A stretch of DNA of 64,000 nucleotides, from NCBI RefSeq assembly GCF_023074055.1, contig NZ_JADPKR010000082.1, forward strand, positions 62,001-126,000, given 5' to 3'. This document shows positions 24,898 through 33,688 of the stretch, piece after piece. The notes beneath the pieces were generated by a model that saw only the letters and a program-made list of their open reading frames with translations, was not told the origin of the DNA and did not search any database. This DNA is from Bradyrhizobium sp. 141. GTDB lineage: Bacteria > Pseudomonadota > Alphaproteobacteria > Rhizobiales > Xanthobacteraceae. A program made the position numbers and the translations under genes. Position 1 is the first letter of the stretch. Each line of letters starts with the position of its first letter.

Positions 24898-25676
24898 GCC
24901 GCACCGCTCGTTGGCAGCAACGCGTTCAACCGCTCGACCTGGCGCCGGGGCGTACGCAGCAGCTCCAGCACATAGGCGTCCTCGCTCTTCGAAAGTTCCG
25001 CCGGCGTACCCTGCGCCAGCAGCTTGCCGCCACGCATCACGGCGATGCGGTCGGCGAGCAGGATCGCCTCAGTCATGTCATGGGTGATCATCACGGTGGT
25101 CAGGCCGAGCTTGCGATGCAGCGAACGATAGTCGTCGCCGAGCGCATCGCGGGTGAGGGGATCGAGTGCGCCGAAGGGCTCGTCCATCAGAACGATGCGA
25201 GGCCTCGCCGCCAGTGCCCGCGCCACGCCGACGCGCTGACGCTGGCCGCCGGAGAGTGCCTCCGGCAGCCGGTCGCGATGCGCATCACGATCGAGCTGAA
25301 CGAGCTCCAGCAGCTCGTCGACACGTGTCGCGATGTCGGCTGTCGGCGTGCCCAGCAGCCTTGGTGTGATCCCGATATTGTCGGCGACGCTCAAATGGGG
25401 AAACAGCCCGCCGGCCTGGAACACGTAGCCGATCCGGCGCCGCAGCGCGACCGGATCAACGCTTTGCACCTCGTGGCCCTCGATCGTGATCGCGCCCCTA
25501 TCCGCCTCGATCAGCCGGTTGGCCAGCCGTAGCAGCGTGGTCTTGCCGGAGCCCGAGCCGCCGACGATGGCCACAAATTCGCCCTCGGCAATGTCGAGCG
25601 ACACATCGTCGACGGCCCTAAGCGGGCCAAAGCTCTTGGTGACGAGGTGGTAGCTGATCGCCAGCTTCGAGGGCAT
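24894..25676 (-). CDS. Osmoprotectant-type ABC transporter ATP-binding protein
   Basis: 260 residues. Walker A is G-G-S-G-S-G-K-T-T near residue 39, the signature L-S-G-G-Q-R-Q-R near 142 and Walker B I-V-L-M-D-E-P near 163. It matches the OpuBA/ProV branch but is short and lacks the C-terminal CBS domains that sense ionic strength in OpuA. It is coupled to the fused permease-binding gene by a 4-bp overlap. The divergent gene at 25783 belongs to another ABC system. Confidence 0.92.
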   Translation of the reverse strand: MPSKLAISYHLVTKSFGPLRAVDDVSLDIAEGEFVAIVGGSGSGKTTLLRLANRLIEADRGAITIEGHEVQSVDPVALRRRIGYVFQAGGLFPHLSVADNIGITPRLLGTPTADIATRVDELLELVQLDRDAHRDRLPEALSGGQRQRVGVARALAARPRIVLMDEPFGALDPLTRDALGDDYRSLHRKLGLTTVMITHDMTEAILLADRIAVMRGGKLLAQGTPAELSKSEDAYVLELLRTPRRQVERLNALLPTSGAA

Positions 25677-25782
25677 TGGATGCGGCTCATTTTTTCCTTA
25701 GCCATGCGTAGCACGCTTGGCGCCTTGATTGAACTTGGCCGCGCGAGCGGCTAAGGCATCGGGCCAAATTCGGAGGAAATAC

Positions 25783-26601
25783 ATGACAACGCCCACGGCA
25801 GTGGCGCTGGAAGATGCCAAGGTCGCGTTCCGGCTCGGGGACGGGCGGGTCTATACGGCGGTGGAGAAAGCTCATCTCGCGGTTGCGCAGGGCGAGTTCG
25901 TGGCCATTGTCGGCCCCACCGGTTGCGGGAAATCCACGCTGCTCAACGTTGCCGCGGGCCTGCTCAAGCCGGCGGCCGGCAGCGTCAAGATATTCGACCG
26001 GCCGCTCGCGGGGCTGAATCGGGACGCCGGCTACCTGTTCCAGGCCGACGCGCTGTTCCCGTGGAAGACCGCGCTCGACAACGTCGCGATCGGGCTCGAG
26101 ATCAAGGGCACGCCGCGCGCCGAGGCGCTGCCGCGCGCACAGAAATGGCTAACCTCCGTCGGCCTCGGCGCGTTCGCGGGTCGCTATCCGCACATGCTCT
26201 CCGGCGGCCAGCGCAAGCGCGTTGCGCTGGCGCAGGTCCTGATCCGCGACCCGAAGATCCTGCTGATGGACGAGCCGTTCGGGCCGCTCGATGCGCAGAC
26301 GCGCCAGGTGATGGGCAATCTGCTGCTCGAGCTCTGGAATGCCGACCGCAAGGCCGTGCTGTTCGTCACCCATGATCTCGAAGAGGCGATCGCGCTCGCC
26401 GACCGCGTCGTGATCATGTCGGCGGGGCCGTCCTCGCGCATCATCGGCGACTGGAGGGTGAGCTTGCCGCGCCCGCGCGACATCTTCGAGGTGCGGCTCG
26501 ACAAGGAGTTCCATGCGCTGCATCGCGAGATCTGGAGCGTGCTCAAGGACGAGGTGATGAAGGGCTACGCCCAGTCCACGCACGCGGCGGAGGCGGTCTG
26601 A
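25783..26601 (+). CDS. ABC transporter ATP-binding protein (nitrate/sulfonate/taurine type)
   Basis: 272 residues from the ATG at 25783, with a near-perfect GGAGGAAAT site. Walker A reads G-P-T-G-C-G-K-S-T, the Q-loop is L-F-Q-A-D-A-L-F-P-W-K, the signature L-S-G-G-Q-R-K-R and Walker B I-L-L-M-D-E-P-F-G-P-L-D. The F-P-W-K and E-P-F-G-x-L-D patterns are typical of SsuB/TauB/NrtD. The stop overlaps the permease start (TGATG). The matching binding protein is at 28149, after an inverted cupin gene. Confidence 0.93.
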   Translation: MTTPTAVALEDAKVAFRLGDGRVYTAVEKAHLAVAQGEFVAIVGPTGCGKSTLLNVAAGLLKPAAGSVKIFDRPLAGLNRDAGYLFQADALFPWKTALDNVAIGLEIKGTPRAEALPRAQKWLTSVGLGAFAGRYPHMLSGGQRKRVALAQVLIRDPKILLMDEPFGPLDAQTRQVMGNLLLELWNADRKAVLFVTHDLEEAIALADRVVIMSAGPSSRIIGDWRVSLPRPRDIFEVRLDKEFHALHREIWSVLKDEVMKGYAQSTHAAEAV

Positions 26602-27389
26602 TGTCGCGCCCGACGCTGCTTGCGCTGCAAATCCTGGTCGCGGTCGTCTGCATCGTGCTGTGGCAGGTGCTGTCGACCGTCCCCGTGTTCGGCAAGATCC
26701 TGCTGCCGCCGTTCTTCTTCTCCAATCCGTTCGACGTGTTCAGCCAGATCGTGAAGTGGTTCTCGTCCGGCGTGATCTGGAAGCATCTCGGCATCACGCT
26801 GACGGAATCGATCCTGGCCTTTGTGATCGGATCGGCCGGCGGCGTGCTGGTCGGCTTCTGGTTCGCGCGCCAGCCGCTGGTGGCCGCCGTGTTCGACCCC
26901 TACGTCAAGATGGTCAACGCGCTGCCGCGCGTCGTGCTGGCACCGATCTTCGCGCTGTGGCTTGGGCTTGGCATCTGGTCCAAGGTCGCGCTCGGCGTGA
27001 CCCTGGTGTTCTTCATCGTGTTCTTCAACGTCTATCAGGGCGTGAAGGAGGTCAGCCGCACCGTGCTCGACAACGGCCGCATGCTCGGCATGAGCGAGCG
27101 GCAGTTGATGCGGCACGTCTATTGGCCCTCGGCGCTGTCCTGGATGTTCTCCTCGCTGCACACCTCGGTCGGCTTCGCCGTGGTTGGTGCGGTCGTCGGC
27201 GAATATCTGGGGTCGGCGGCCGGGCTCGGCTATCTGATCCAGCAGGCCGAGGGCGTGTTCGACGTCGCCGGCGTGTTCGCCGGCATGTTCGTGCTGTCGG
27301 CGTTCGTGATCCTGATCGACTATGGCGTCACGCTGGTCGAGCGCCGCCTCCTGGTGTGGCGGCCGACGGCCTCGGATGGGCGCGGGTAG
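26601..27389 (+). CDS. ABC transporter permease (SsuC/TauC type)
   Basis: 262 residues with about six membrane segments. The EAA-type loop R-M-L-G-M-S-E-R-Q-L-M lies near residue 163, and the N-A-L-P-R-V-V-L-A-P-I-F motif of the nitrate/sulfonate/taurine permeases lies near 108. It is translationally coupled to the upstream ATPase. A 120-bp palindromic repeat follows, probably ending the transcript. Confidence 0.93.
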   Translation: MSRPTLLALQILVAVVCIVLWQVLSTVPVFGKILLPPFFFSNPFDVFSQIVKWFSSGVIWKHLGITLTESILAFVIGSAGGVLVGFWFARQPLVAAVFDPYVKMVNALPRVVLAPIFALWLGLGIWSKVALGVTLVFFIVFFNVYQGVKEVSRTVLDNGRMLGMSERQLMRHVYWPSALSWMFSSLHTSVGFAVVGAVVGEYLGSAAGLGYLIQQAEGVFDVAGVFAGMFVLSAFVILIDYGVTLVERRLLVWRPTASDGRG

Positions 27390-27432
27390 GGGCGCAAGTT
27401 AGTTTCGGATTGCGAGCCGCACCCAAGGTGCG

Positions 27433-27552
27433 CTCCCTCCCCCGCTTGCGGGGGAGGGTTGGGGAGAGGGTGTCTCCACTTGCGAGAGCCCCCAAGAGGA
27501 AAGAGCCCTCACCCGCGCCTTCGGCGCGACCTCTCCCGCAAGCGGGAGAGGT
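27433..27552. repeat. 120-bp palindromic intergenic repeat, copy 2
   Basis: Same length as copy 1 at 16037-16156 and differing at six positions by hand count; the differences fall in the central linker, while both end hairpins are intact. It lies between convergent genes (permease and cupin), where it could act as a two-way terminator. Confidence 0.85.
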
Positions 27553-27561
27553 GAAGGAAGC

Positions 27562-28011
27562 TCAATCCAGCAGCTTGGTGTCGTCGGGCGCCTGCGGCGG
27601 CGTCTTGATCGCGATCGCCTTGACCTGGCCGCTGATCGGCTTGGTGCCGCCGTGCGGCGTGCCCTTGGGAATGATGACGAGGTCGCCGGGCTTCACCGTC
27701 ACCTCCTTGTCGCCGAGCCAGATCGTGCCGGTGCCGTCCAGAATGTACTGGATCTCGTTGGTGTTGGGATGCATGTGCTTGGGTACGTTGCCGACCTGGA
27801 TGGAGATGGTGGCGCCGTCCGCGCTCGCGAACATCTTGGAGCGGTACCCCACAGCGTTGGCGGACCCGAGCGCATCGCCCTCCATCTCGCCGGTGTGGAT
27901 GATCTGAGCGGTGATGTTCTCGGCGGCGAGTGCCGGCCGGAGCAGGTGGGTTGCGCCGCATCCGGCGGCAAAGGCGGCGGCGATCGACAGCCCGGCCGTA
28001 AAGCGATTCAT
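27562..28011 (-). CDS. Exported cupin-domain protein
   Basis: 149 residues from the ATG at 28011; longer starts add no features. An N-terminal signal segment (residues 1-26) ends near A-L-A-A. The cupin motif 1 is V-P-K-H-M-H-P-N-T-N-E-I-Q-Y-I-L-D-G-T-G near residue 72, and motif 2 is P-G-D-L-V-I-I-P-K-G-T-P-H-G. The three His and one Glu of a metal site are present. An in-membrane Cys near residue 17 could mark a lipoprotein, but the lipobox is poor. The substrate is unknown. It is inserted head-on within an ABC importer gene set. Confidence 0.85.
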   Translation of the reverse strand: MNRFTAGLSIAAAFAAGCGATHLLRPALAAENITAQIIHTGEMEGDALGSANAVGYRSKMFASADGATISIQVGNVPKHMHPNTNEIQYILDGTGTIWLGDKEVTVKPGDLVIIPKGTPHGGTKPISGQVKAIAIKTPPQAPDDTKLLD

Positions 28012-28148
28012 GGATGATCCTCCCCATCGAGAATTATTCTTGTCTGGGTATGCTATTGCGCCGAATGGCCGATGACCAGTGCCCCCGGCAGCGCTTCTCA
28101 AGCCAGCCCTGCTGCTTTATGGTTTTGCCGGCCGAACGGAGGAAACCA

Positions 28149-29174
28149 ATGAAGAACACGATTGCCAGGCTCGCCGGCGCGCTGCTCGCGCTGACGCTCA
28201 CCACCGGTTTTGCCGCGGCGCAAAGCAAGGTCACCATCGCGATCGGCGGCGGCTCCTGCCTGTGCTATCTGCCGACCGTGCTGGCCAAGCAGCTCGGCGA
28301 ATACGAGAAGGCCGGTCTCAATGTCGAGCTGGTCGACCTCAAGGGCGGTTCGGACGCGCTCAAGGCCGTGCTCGGCGGCAGCGCCGACGTGGTGTCCGGC
28401 TATTTCGACCATTGCGTCAATCTGGCCGCCAAGAAGCAGGAGCTGCAGGCTTTCGTGGTCTATGACCGCTATCCCGGCCTCGTGCTCGTGGTCGCGCCCT
28501 CGCGAACCAACGACATCAAGTCGGTCAAGGATCTCGCCGGCAAGAAGGTCGGCGTCAGCGCGCCCGGCTCCTCCACCGACTTCTTCCTGAAGTACATGCT
28601 CAAGAAGAACGGCATCGATCCCACCAGCGCCGCCGTGATCGGGGTCGGCCTCGGTGCCACCGCCGTCGCCGCCATGGAGCAGGGCCAGATCGATGCGGCC
28701 GTGATGCTCGATCCCTCCGTCACCGTGCTCCAGGGCAGCCACAAGGATCTGCGCATCCTCTCCGACACCCGCACGCAGAAGGACACGCTGGAGACGTTCG
28801 GCGGCGAATATCCCGGCGGGGCGCTGTACTCGACGACGGCCTGGGTCAATAGCCACGAGAAGGAGACGCAGGGGCTCACCAACGCGATCCTCGCCACGCT
28901 CGCCTGGATCCATTCGCACAGCCCTGAGGAGATCATGGCGAAGATGCCGGAAGAGACGGTCGGCAAGAACAAGGAGCTCTATCTCGCCGCGCTGAAGAAC
29001 ACGATCCCGATGTACTCCGAGACCGGGAAGATGGATCCGAAGGGTGCGGACGCCGTGCTTTCGGTGTTCAGCGTCGGCTCGCCCGATGTGGCCAATGCCA
29101 AGATCGATGTCAGCAAGACCTTCACCAACAAGTTCGTCGAGCAGGCCAAGAAGACGACGGGGAATGCCAAATAG
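28149..29174 (+). CDS. ABC transporter substrate-binding protein (NMT1/SsuA-like)
   Basis: 341 residues from the ATG at 28149 with GGAGGAAACC upstream. A signal peptide (residues 1-24) ends A-A-A-Q. The mature part is a type 2 periplasmic binding fold of the NMT1/OMP-like group: L-A-K-Q-L-G-E-Y-E-K-A-G-L-N-V-E-L-V-D near residue 45, and L-A-G-K-K-V-G-V-S-A-P-G-S-S-T near 130. It probably serves the ATPase-permease pair at 25783-27389, from which it is separated by a repeat and the cupin gene. The ligand is unknown. Confidence 0.9.
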   Translation: MKNTIARLAGALLALTLTTGFAAAQSKVTIAIGGGSCLCYLPTVLAKQLGEYEKAGLNVELVDLKGGSDALKAVLGGSADVVSGYFDHCVNLAAKKQELQAFVVYDRYPGLVLVVAPSRTNDIKSVKDLAGKKVGVSAPGSSTDFFLKYMLKKNGIDPTSAAVIGVGLGATAVAAMEQGQIDAAVMLDPSVTVLQGSHKDLRILSDTRTQKDTLETFGGEYPGGALYSTTAWVNSHEKETQGLTNAILATLAWIHSHSPEEIMAKMPEETVGKNKELYLAALKNTIPMYSETGKMDPKGADAVLSVFSVGSPDVANAKIDVSKTFTNKFVEQAKKTTGNAK

Positions 29175-29203
29175 CTGACGCGAAGATGTGGTAATCGTCC
29201 CTC

Positions 29204-29908
29204 ATGACGTCACCAATCATTCATCGCGTCACGACGCTTGGTCTTGCCGTGCGGCCGATCGTCTGGCCGTTCGCGGAGGAGCGGCGCGCCGAGATCGCAG
29301 CGCATTTCGCCGAGAAACAGCGCGAGCGGCCGAAGATCTGGAATGGCCGCGTCCTGCTCGGGCGGGACGCGGTGTTTGCGGATGGCCATCTCTCCGCGAC
29401 CTATTTCGAGACCGATTTTGCCAGCTTCCTCGCCTGGCGTGACTGGGGCTTTCCCGACAAGGCGGTGTTCAACGGATTTGGCATGGGCGCGCTGCGCGCG
29501 TCCGACGGCGCCTTCATCATGGGCGAAATGGCGCAGCACACCGCCAATGCGGGCCGCATCTATTTCCCTTCGGGCACGCCCGACCTCGACGACGTCATGG
29601 AGGGTGCGCTCGACATTCCCGGCAGCGTTGTCCGCGAAATCGAGGAGGAGACCGGCCTGACCGCGGCGGACTATCGGGCCGAGCCGGACTGGCACTGCAT
29701 CGTCAGCGGCCCCGCGATTGCGATGATGCAGGTGCTCAACCTGGACATGCCCGGCGATCAGGCTCGGGCTCTGATCGAAGCCAATCTCGCCCGTGAGGAC
29801 GAGCCTGAATTGTCGGCCATTCATCTCGTGCGCGGGATGAGTGATCTCACGCCGACCATGCCGCGATTTGTCACGGCCTTTATCGAGCAGCAGTTCGCTT
29901 CGCGCTGA
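29204..29908 (+). CDS. Nudix hydrolase-like protein
   Basis: 234 residues. The Nudix box is recognisable near residues 123-150: G-T-P-D-L-D-D-V-M-E-G, then R-E-I-E-E-E-T-G-L, giving the catalytic R-E-x-x-E-E core. Spacing between the first Gly and the R-E core is longer than the standard 23-residue box because of D-I-P-G-S-V-V. The N-terminal 60 residues are of the type found in larger Nudix proteins. It probably hydrolyses a nucleoside diphosphate derivative; the substrate is unknown. It starts 30 bp after the binding-protein gene. Confidence 0.78.
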   Translation: MTSPIIHRVTTLGLAVRPIVWPFAEERRAEIAAHFAEKQRERPKIWNGRVLLGRDAVFADGHLSATYFETDFASFLAWRDWGFPDKAVFNGFGMGALRASDGAFIMGEMAQHTANAGRIYFPSGTPDLDDVMEGALDIPGSVVREIEEETGLTAADYRAEPDWHCIVSGPAIAMMQVLNLDMPGDQARALIEANLAREDEPELSAIHLVRGMSDLTPTMPRFVTAFIEQQFASR

Positions 29909-30000
29909 TGCGCAAGGCTTGACATCGCTGCGCTCAGCCCATGTGATGGGGCAACGAAAAGCAAGACGAATGCAATGCACAATCGTCCAGGGAGGTTTTG

Positions 30001-31311
30001 ATGCGCCTGCGCATGGCTGCCCGGTTGGTACGTGGGCTGGTGGTCGCGATATCAGCGACGGGCTTGGCGGTGTCCGCCCAGGCTCAAGACAAGAAGATCA
30101 AGATCGGCGTCGTTTTTGATTTGACCGGACCTCTTGCCGGCGGCGGTTCCGAGCTCAATTATGTCGGCACAAAGATCATTCTCGACCATTTCGCCAAGAC
30201 CGGCGTCGAGGGCTACAAGATCGAGGCGGTCTATGCCGACGCGCAGAGCAAGCCCGACATCGCCATCAACGAATCCGTCCGCCTGCTCGAGCAGGAGAAG
30301 GTCGACATGGTGCTCGGCTTCTTCTCCTCGGCGCAGTGCGTACCCGTTGCCGCCCGCGTCGAGCAGCTCAAGAAGTTCATGTGGATGACGACCTGCATCT
30401 CGTCGGCCGTGTTCAACGAGAGGGGCTACAAATACGTGTTCCGGCCGCAGGCGAGCGGCGACCAGTTCGGCATGATGACGATGGATTTCATCGCGCAGAA
30501 CGCCAAGGAGAAGTTCGGCAAGGAACCAAAGGATCTGCGCGTCGCCATCATCCACGAGGACGGCGCCTATGGCGTCGACGTTTCCAAGGGCAACGAGGCC
30601 GGCGCGAAGAAAGCCGGCTTCAACGTCGTGCTCAAGGAGGGCTATTCGGCCACCGCGCCCGATCTGTCCCCGCTGGTGACCAAGCTGAAACGCGCCAAGC
30701 CCGACGTGATCTTTCACACCGGCTACAATCCGGACATCACCCTGCTGTTGCGCCAGGCCCGCGAGCAGGGCCTGAAGTTCGGCGCGCTGATGGGGCATGG
30801 CGCGGGCTATGGCGTCTATGAGAAGCTGAAGGAAGGTATGGGGGCCGACGCCACCTATATCTTCAACGCCGACCCGATCTCGATCTGGCTGGCCAACCAG
30901 AAGACCATGGATCCGAAGCTCTCGCCCGTCATCAAGATGGTCGGCGAGGAGTTCGACAAGATCAGGCCCGGCGTTGCCATCCGCTCCGCCCATGTCGGCA
31001 TCGGCGCGTCCAACAGCTACGTGTTCATGGCGGATGTGCTGCCGCGGGCGATCAAGAAGTACGGTGGCGTCGATCCCGATGCGCTGCGCAAGGCGGCGCT
31101 CGACACCGACATCCCCGAGGGCGGCACCATGCTCGGCTTCGGCGTGAAGTTCTACGGCGAGGGCACGCCCATGGCCGGGCAGAACGAGCGCTCGTTCCCC
31201 GTCGTGATCCAGTATCTCGAGGACAAGTCTCATGTGGTGTGGCCGAAGAGCCAGGCGCAGCGCGAGGCCGTGCTGCCGCTGCCGAAAGGCACCACCTACA
31301 GCAACCAGTAG
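30001..31311 (+). CDS. Branched-chain amino-acid-type ABC transporter substrate-binding protein (LivK-like)
   Basis: 436 residues from the ATG at 30001, with GGGAGGT upstream. A signal peptide (about residues 1-28) ends A-Q-A-Q. The type 1 periplasmic binding fold opens K-I-G-V-V-F-D-L-T-G-P-L-A-G-G-G-S. It is the first gene of a complete Liv-type operon (binding protein, two ATPases, two permeases). Family members bind branched-chain or aromatic amino acids, amides, urea or aromatic acids, so the ligand is not assigned. Confidence 0.92.
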   Translation: MRLRMAARLVRGLVVAISATGLAVSAQAQDKKIKIGVVFDLTGPLAGGGSELNYVGTKIILDHFAKTGVEGYKIEAVYADAQSKPDIAINESVRLLEQEKVDMVLGFFSSAQCVPVAARVEQLKKFMWMTTCISSAVFNERGYKYVFRPQASGDQFGMMTMDFIAQNAKEKFGKEPKDLRVAIIHEDGAYGVDVSKGNEAGAKKAGFNVVLKEGYSATAPDLSPLVTKLKRAKPDVIFHTGYNPDITLLLRQAREQGLKFGALMGHGAGYGVYEKLKEGMGADATYIFNADPISIWLANQKTMDPKLSPVIKMVGEEFDKIRPGVAIRSAHVGIGASNSYVFMADVLPRAIKKYGGVDPDALRKAALDTDIPEGGTMLGFGVKFYGEGTPMAGQNERSFPVVIQYLEDKSHVVWPKSQAQREAVLPLPKGTTYSNQ

Positions 31312-31326
31312 CAGCGGAGGGCTTTG

Positions 31327-32094
31327 GTGCTGGAAGTCAGCGGGCTGGTGAAGCGGTTCGGCGGCTTCACCGCCGTCAACAACGTGTCGTTTCGGGTCGA
31401 TCAGGGCGAGATCCTCGGCCTGATCGGCCCCAACGGTTCGGGCAAGAGCACGATCTTCAACATGCTTTCCGGCACGCTGGCGCCGACATCGGGCTCGATC
31501 ATGTTCGGTGGCTCCGAGATCGCGGGCCTTGCGCCGCACCGGATCATCAACAGCGGCGTCGGCCGCACCTTCCAGATACCGCGCCCCTTCCGCCGCCTGA
31601 CCATCTTCGAGAACGTCGCGCTCGCCGGCTTTTACGGCCAGGGCCGCCACAGCCGTGCCAGGGCGGAGGAGGCGGCCGAACGATCGCTGGCGATGGTCGG
31701 CTTGCCGACCGATCGCCATGCCAGCGTCGATGGCCTCGGCGCGGCCGGCTTGAAGAAGCTCGAGCTGGCCAAGGCGCTCGCCACTTCGCCGAAGCTGCTG
31801 CTCGCCGATGAGAGCCTCGGCGGCCTCGACGAGGCCGAGATGGATCAGGCCGCCGACATGCTGCGCAACATCCGCGACGAGCTCGGCATCACCATCATCT
31901 GGGTCGAGCACATCATGGGCGTCTTGATGCGCGTCGTCGATCGCGTCATGGTGCTCGATCACGGCGAGAAGATCTCGGAAGGCCTGCCGAGCGCGGTCGC
32001 GGGCGATCCGCGCGTGATCGAGGTCTATCTCGGCACCGATGCCGAGACCACGCAGGCCGCGGCCGCCGAAGCGCGCCGCCGCGCGGGAGGCTAG
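31327..32094 (+). CDS. LivG-type ABC transporter ATP-binding protein
   Basis: 255 residues from the GTG at 31327; the TTG one codon upstream is also possible, and a GGAGGG site precedes both. Walker A is G-P-N-G-S-G-K-S-T near residue 37, with G-V-G-R-T-F-Q-I-P-R-P-F typical of LivG. The signature is unusual, G-A-A-G-L-K-K-L-E in place of L-S-x-G, and Walker B reads L-L-L-A-D-E-S-L-G-G-L, with Ser replacing the usual Pro. These are known variations in some Liv-type ATPases. It works with LivF, LivH and LivM downstream. Confidence 0.9.
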   Translation: MLEVSGLVKRFGGFTAVNNVSFRVDQGEILGLIGPNGSGKSTIFNMLSGTLAPTSGSIMFGGSEIAGLAPHRIINSGVGRTFQIPRPFRRLTIFENVALAGFYGQGRHSRARAEEAAERSLAMVGLPTDRHASVDGLGAAGLKKLELAKALATSPKLLLADESLGGLDEAEMDQAADMLRNIRDELGITIIWVEHIMGVLMRVVDRVMVLDHGEKISEGLPSAVAGDPRVIEVYLGTDAETTQAAAAEARRRAGG

Positions 32095-32096
32095 GC

Positions 32097-32801
32097 ATGC
32101 TGGATCTCCGCGCCGTCAATGCCGGCTATGGCACGTTCCAGGCGCTGTTCGATGTCAATCTCGACGTGAAGGCCGGCGAGGCCGTCGGCGTCATCGGCCC
32201 CAATGGCGCCGGCAAGACCACGCTGATGCGCGTCATCTCCGGCCTGATCCGGCCTTCGCGCGGATCGATCCGGATGGAGGGCGCCGACGTCGTGGCAACG
32301 CCGCCGCACAAGATCGTCAGCCTCGGCATTGCGCATGTGCCGGAAAACCGGCGGTTGTTTCCGCAGCTCTCGGTCGACGATAATCTCAAGATGGGCGCCT
32401 TCATGAAGGAGGCGCGTGGTCACTATGCCGAGCGAGTCGAGGTCGTTTTCGACCTGTTTCCGCGCCTGAAGGAACGGCGCCACCAGATGGCCGGCACCAT
32501 GTCCGGCGGCGAGCAGCAGATGTGCGCGATCGGCCGTGCGCTGATGTCGAATCCAAAACTGCTGCTGCTCGACGAGCCGTCGGCGGGGCTGGCGCCGGTC
32601 GTGGTGCAGCAGGTGTTCGAGCTGGTGAAGCGGATTCGCGCCAGCGGGCTGACGGTGCTGATCGTCGAGCAGAACGTGCAGCAGGTGCTGAAAGTGGTCG
32701 ATCGCGCCTATCTGATCGAGGCGGGCACGATCAGGGCGTCCGGCACCTCGGCCGAGATGCTCGCAAGCGACACCGTCAAGGAAGCGTATCTCGGGGTGTG
32801 A
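32097..32801 (+). CDS. LivF-type ABC transporter ATP-binding protein
   Basis: 234 residues, the normal LivF length. Walker A is G-P-N-G-A-G-K-T-T near residue 37. V-P-E-N-R-R-L-F-P-Q-L-S-V-D-D-N-L is the LivF Q-loop region. The signature is M-S-G-G-E-Q-Q-M near 139, and Walker B L-L-L-L-D-E-P-S-A-G-L-A-P. It starts 2 bp after the LivG gene, and its stop overlaps the permease start. Confidence 0.95.
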   Translation: MLDLRAVNAGYGTFQALFDVNLDVKAGEAVGVIGPNGAGKTTLMRVISGLIRPSRGSIRMEGADVVATPPHKIVSLGIAHVPENRRLFPQLSVDDNLKMGAFMKEARGHYAERVEVVFDLFPRLKERRHQMAGTMSGGEQQMCAIGRALMSNPKLLLLDEPSAGLAPVVVQQVFELVKRIRASGLTVLIVEQNVQQVLKVVDRAYLIEAGTIRASGTSAEMLASDTVKEAYLGV

Positions 32802-33688
32802 TGGGCATGCAGGCGTTCCTGGACATATTCGACATCTACCTGCTGGAGGCCGTGATCAACGGCATCCTGCTCGGCGGCGTGCTGGCGCTGCTCGCGCTCG
32901 GGCTCAATCTGATCTTCGGCGTCATCGACGTGACCTGGATCTGCTATGCCGAGCTCGTGATGATCGGCATGTACGCCATGTATTTCATGGTGCAGTATTA
33001 CGGCATCAGCTACTTCGTTGCGGCGCCCCTCACTATTCTGCTGGTCGCTGTTCTGGGCGCGGCGCTGCATTACCTCGTGATCGCGCCGTTGCTGACCGCG
33101 CCGCCGATCAACCAGTTGCTCGCGACCGGCGGAGTTCTGTTCGTGCTGCAGAGCTTTGCCACCGTCGCTTTCGGCATCGACTTTCGCAATCTCGGCATCC
33201 GCCTGCCGGTGCTCGCCTTCGGCGACATGAACTTTAGCTACGCGCGACTTCTGTCATTCTTGGCTGCGCTGGTCGGCATGGTCGCCGTCTACCTGTTCAT
33301 GACCCGCACCTTCACCGGCACCGCGATCCGCGCCATCTCGCAGGACCGCCAGATCATGGCGCTGATGGGCGTCGACACCAGGCGGATCTATCTCATCACC
33401 TCGGCGCTCGGCGGCGCGCTGGCCGGGCTCGCCGCCTGCCTCCTGGTGCTGCAATACGACGTGCATCCCTTCGTCGGCCTGTCCTTCGGGCCGATCACCT
33501 TCCTGATCTGCGTGCTCGGCGGCCTCGGCAATTTCATCGGCGGCTTTATCGCCGCCTTCGTCTTCGCCGAGATCATCTCGCTCGGCGGCCTGTTCTCCGA
33601 TCTCGAATGGGGTTATGTGCTCGCCTTTGCCTTCTTCATTGTCATGATGTTCATCCGGCCTGCGGGCCTGCTCGCGAGGCGCCGATGA
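32801..33688 (+). CDS. LivH-type ABC transporter permease
   Basis: 295 residues from the ATG at 32801, which overlaps the LivF stop. Eight hydrophobic segments match the LivH fold. Family motifs include L-A-L-G-L-N-L-I-F-G-V-I-D near residue 30, T-A-I-R-A-I-S-Q-D near 168 and L-G-G-L-G-N-F-I-G-G near 240. It forms the membrane channel with LivM. The LivM start overlaps its stop by 4 bp. Confidence 0.93.
   Translation: MGMQAFLDIFDIYLLEAVINGILLGGVLALLALGLNLIFGVIDVTWICYAELVMIGMYAMYFMVQYYGISYFVAAPLTILLVAVLGAALHYLVIAPLLTAPPINQLLATGGVLFVLQSFATVAFGIDFRNLGIRLPVLAFGDMNFSYARLLSFLAALVGMVAVYLFMTRTFTGTAIRAISQDRQIMALMGVDTRRIYLITSALGGALAGLAACLLVLQYDVHPFVGLSFGPITFLICVLGGLGNFIGGFIAAFVFAEIISLGGLFSDLEWGYVLAFAFFIVMMFIRPAGLLARRR

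Noticed and set aside
30052..31962. Minus-strand open frame (about 636 codons) opposite the Liv-type operon
   Set aside because: It spans two real plus-strand genes and has low-complexity His/Asp/Arg content.
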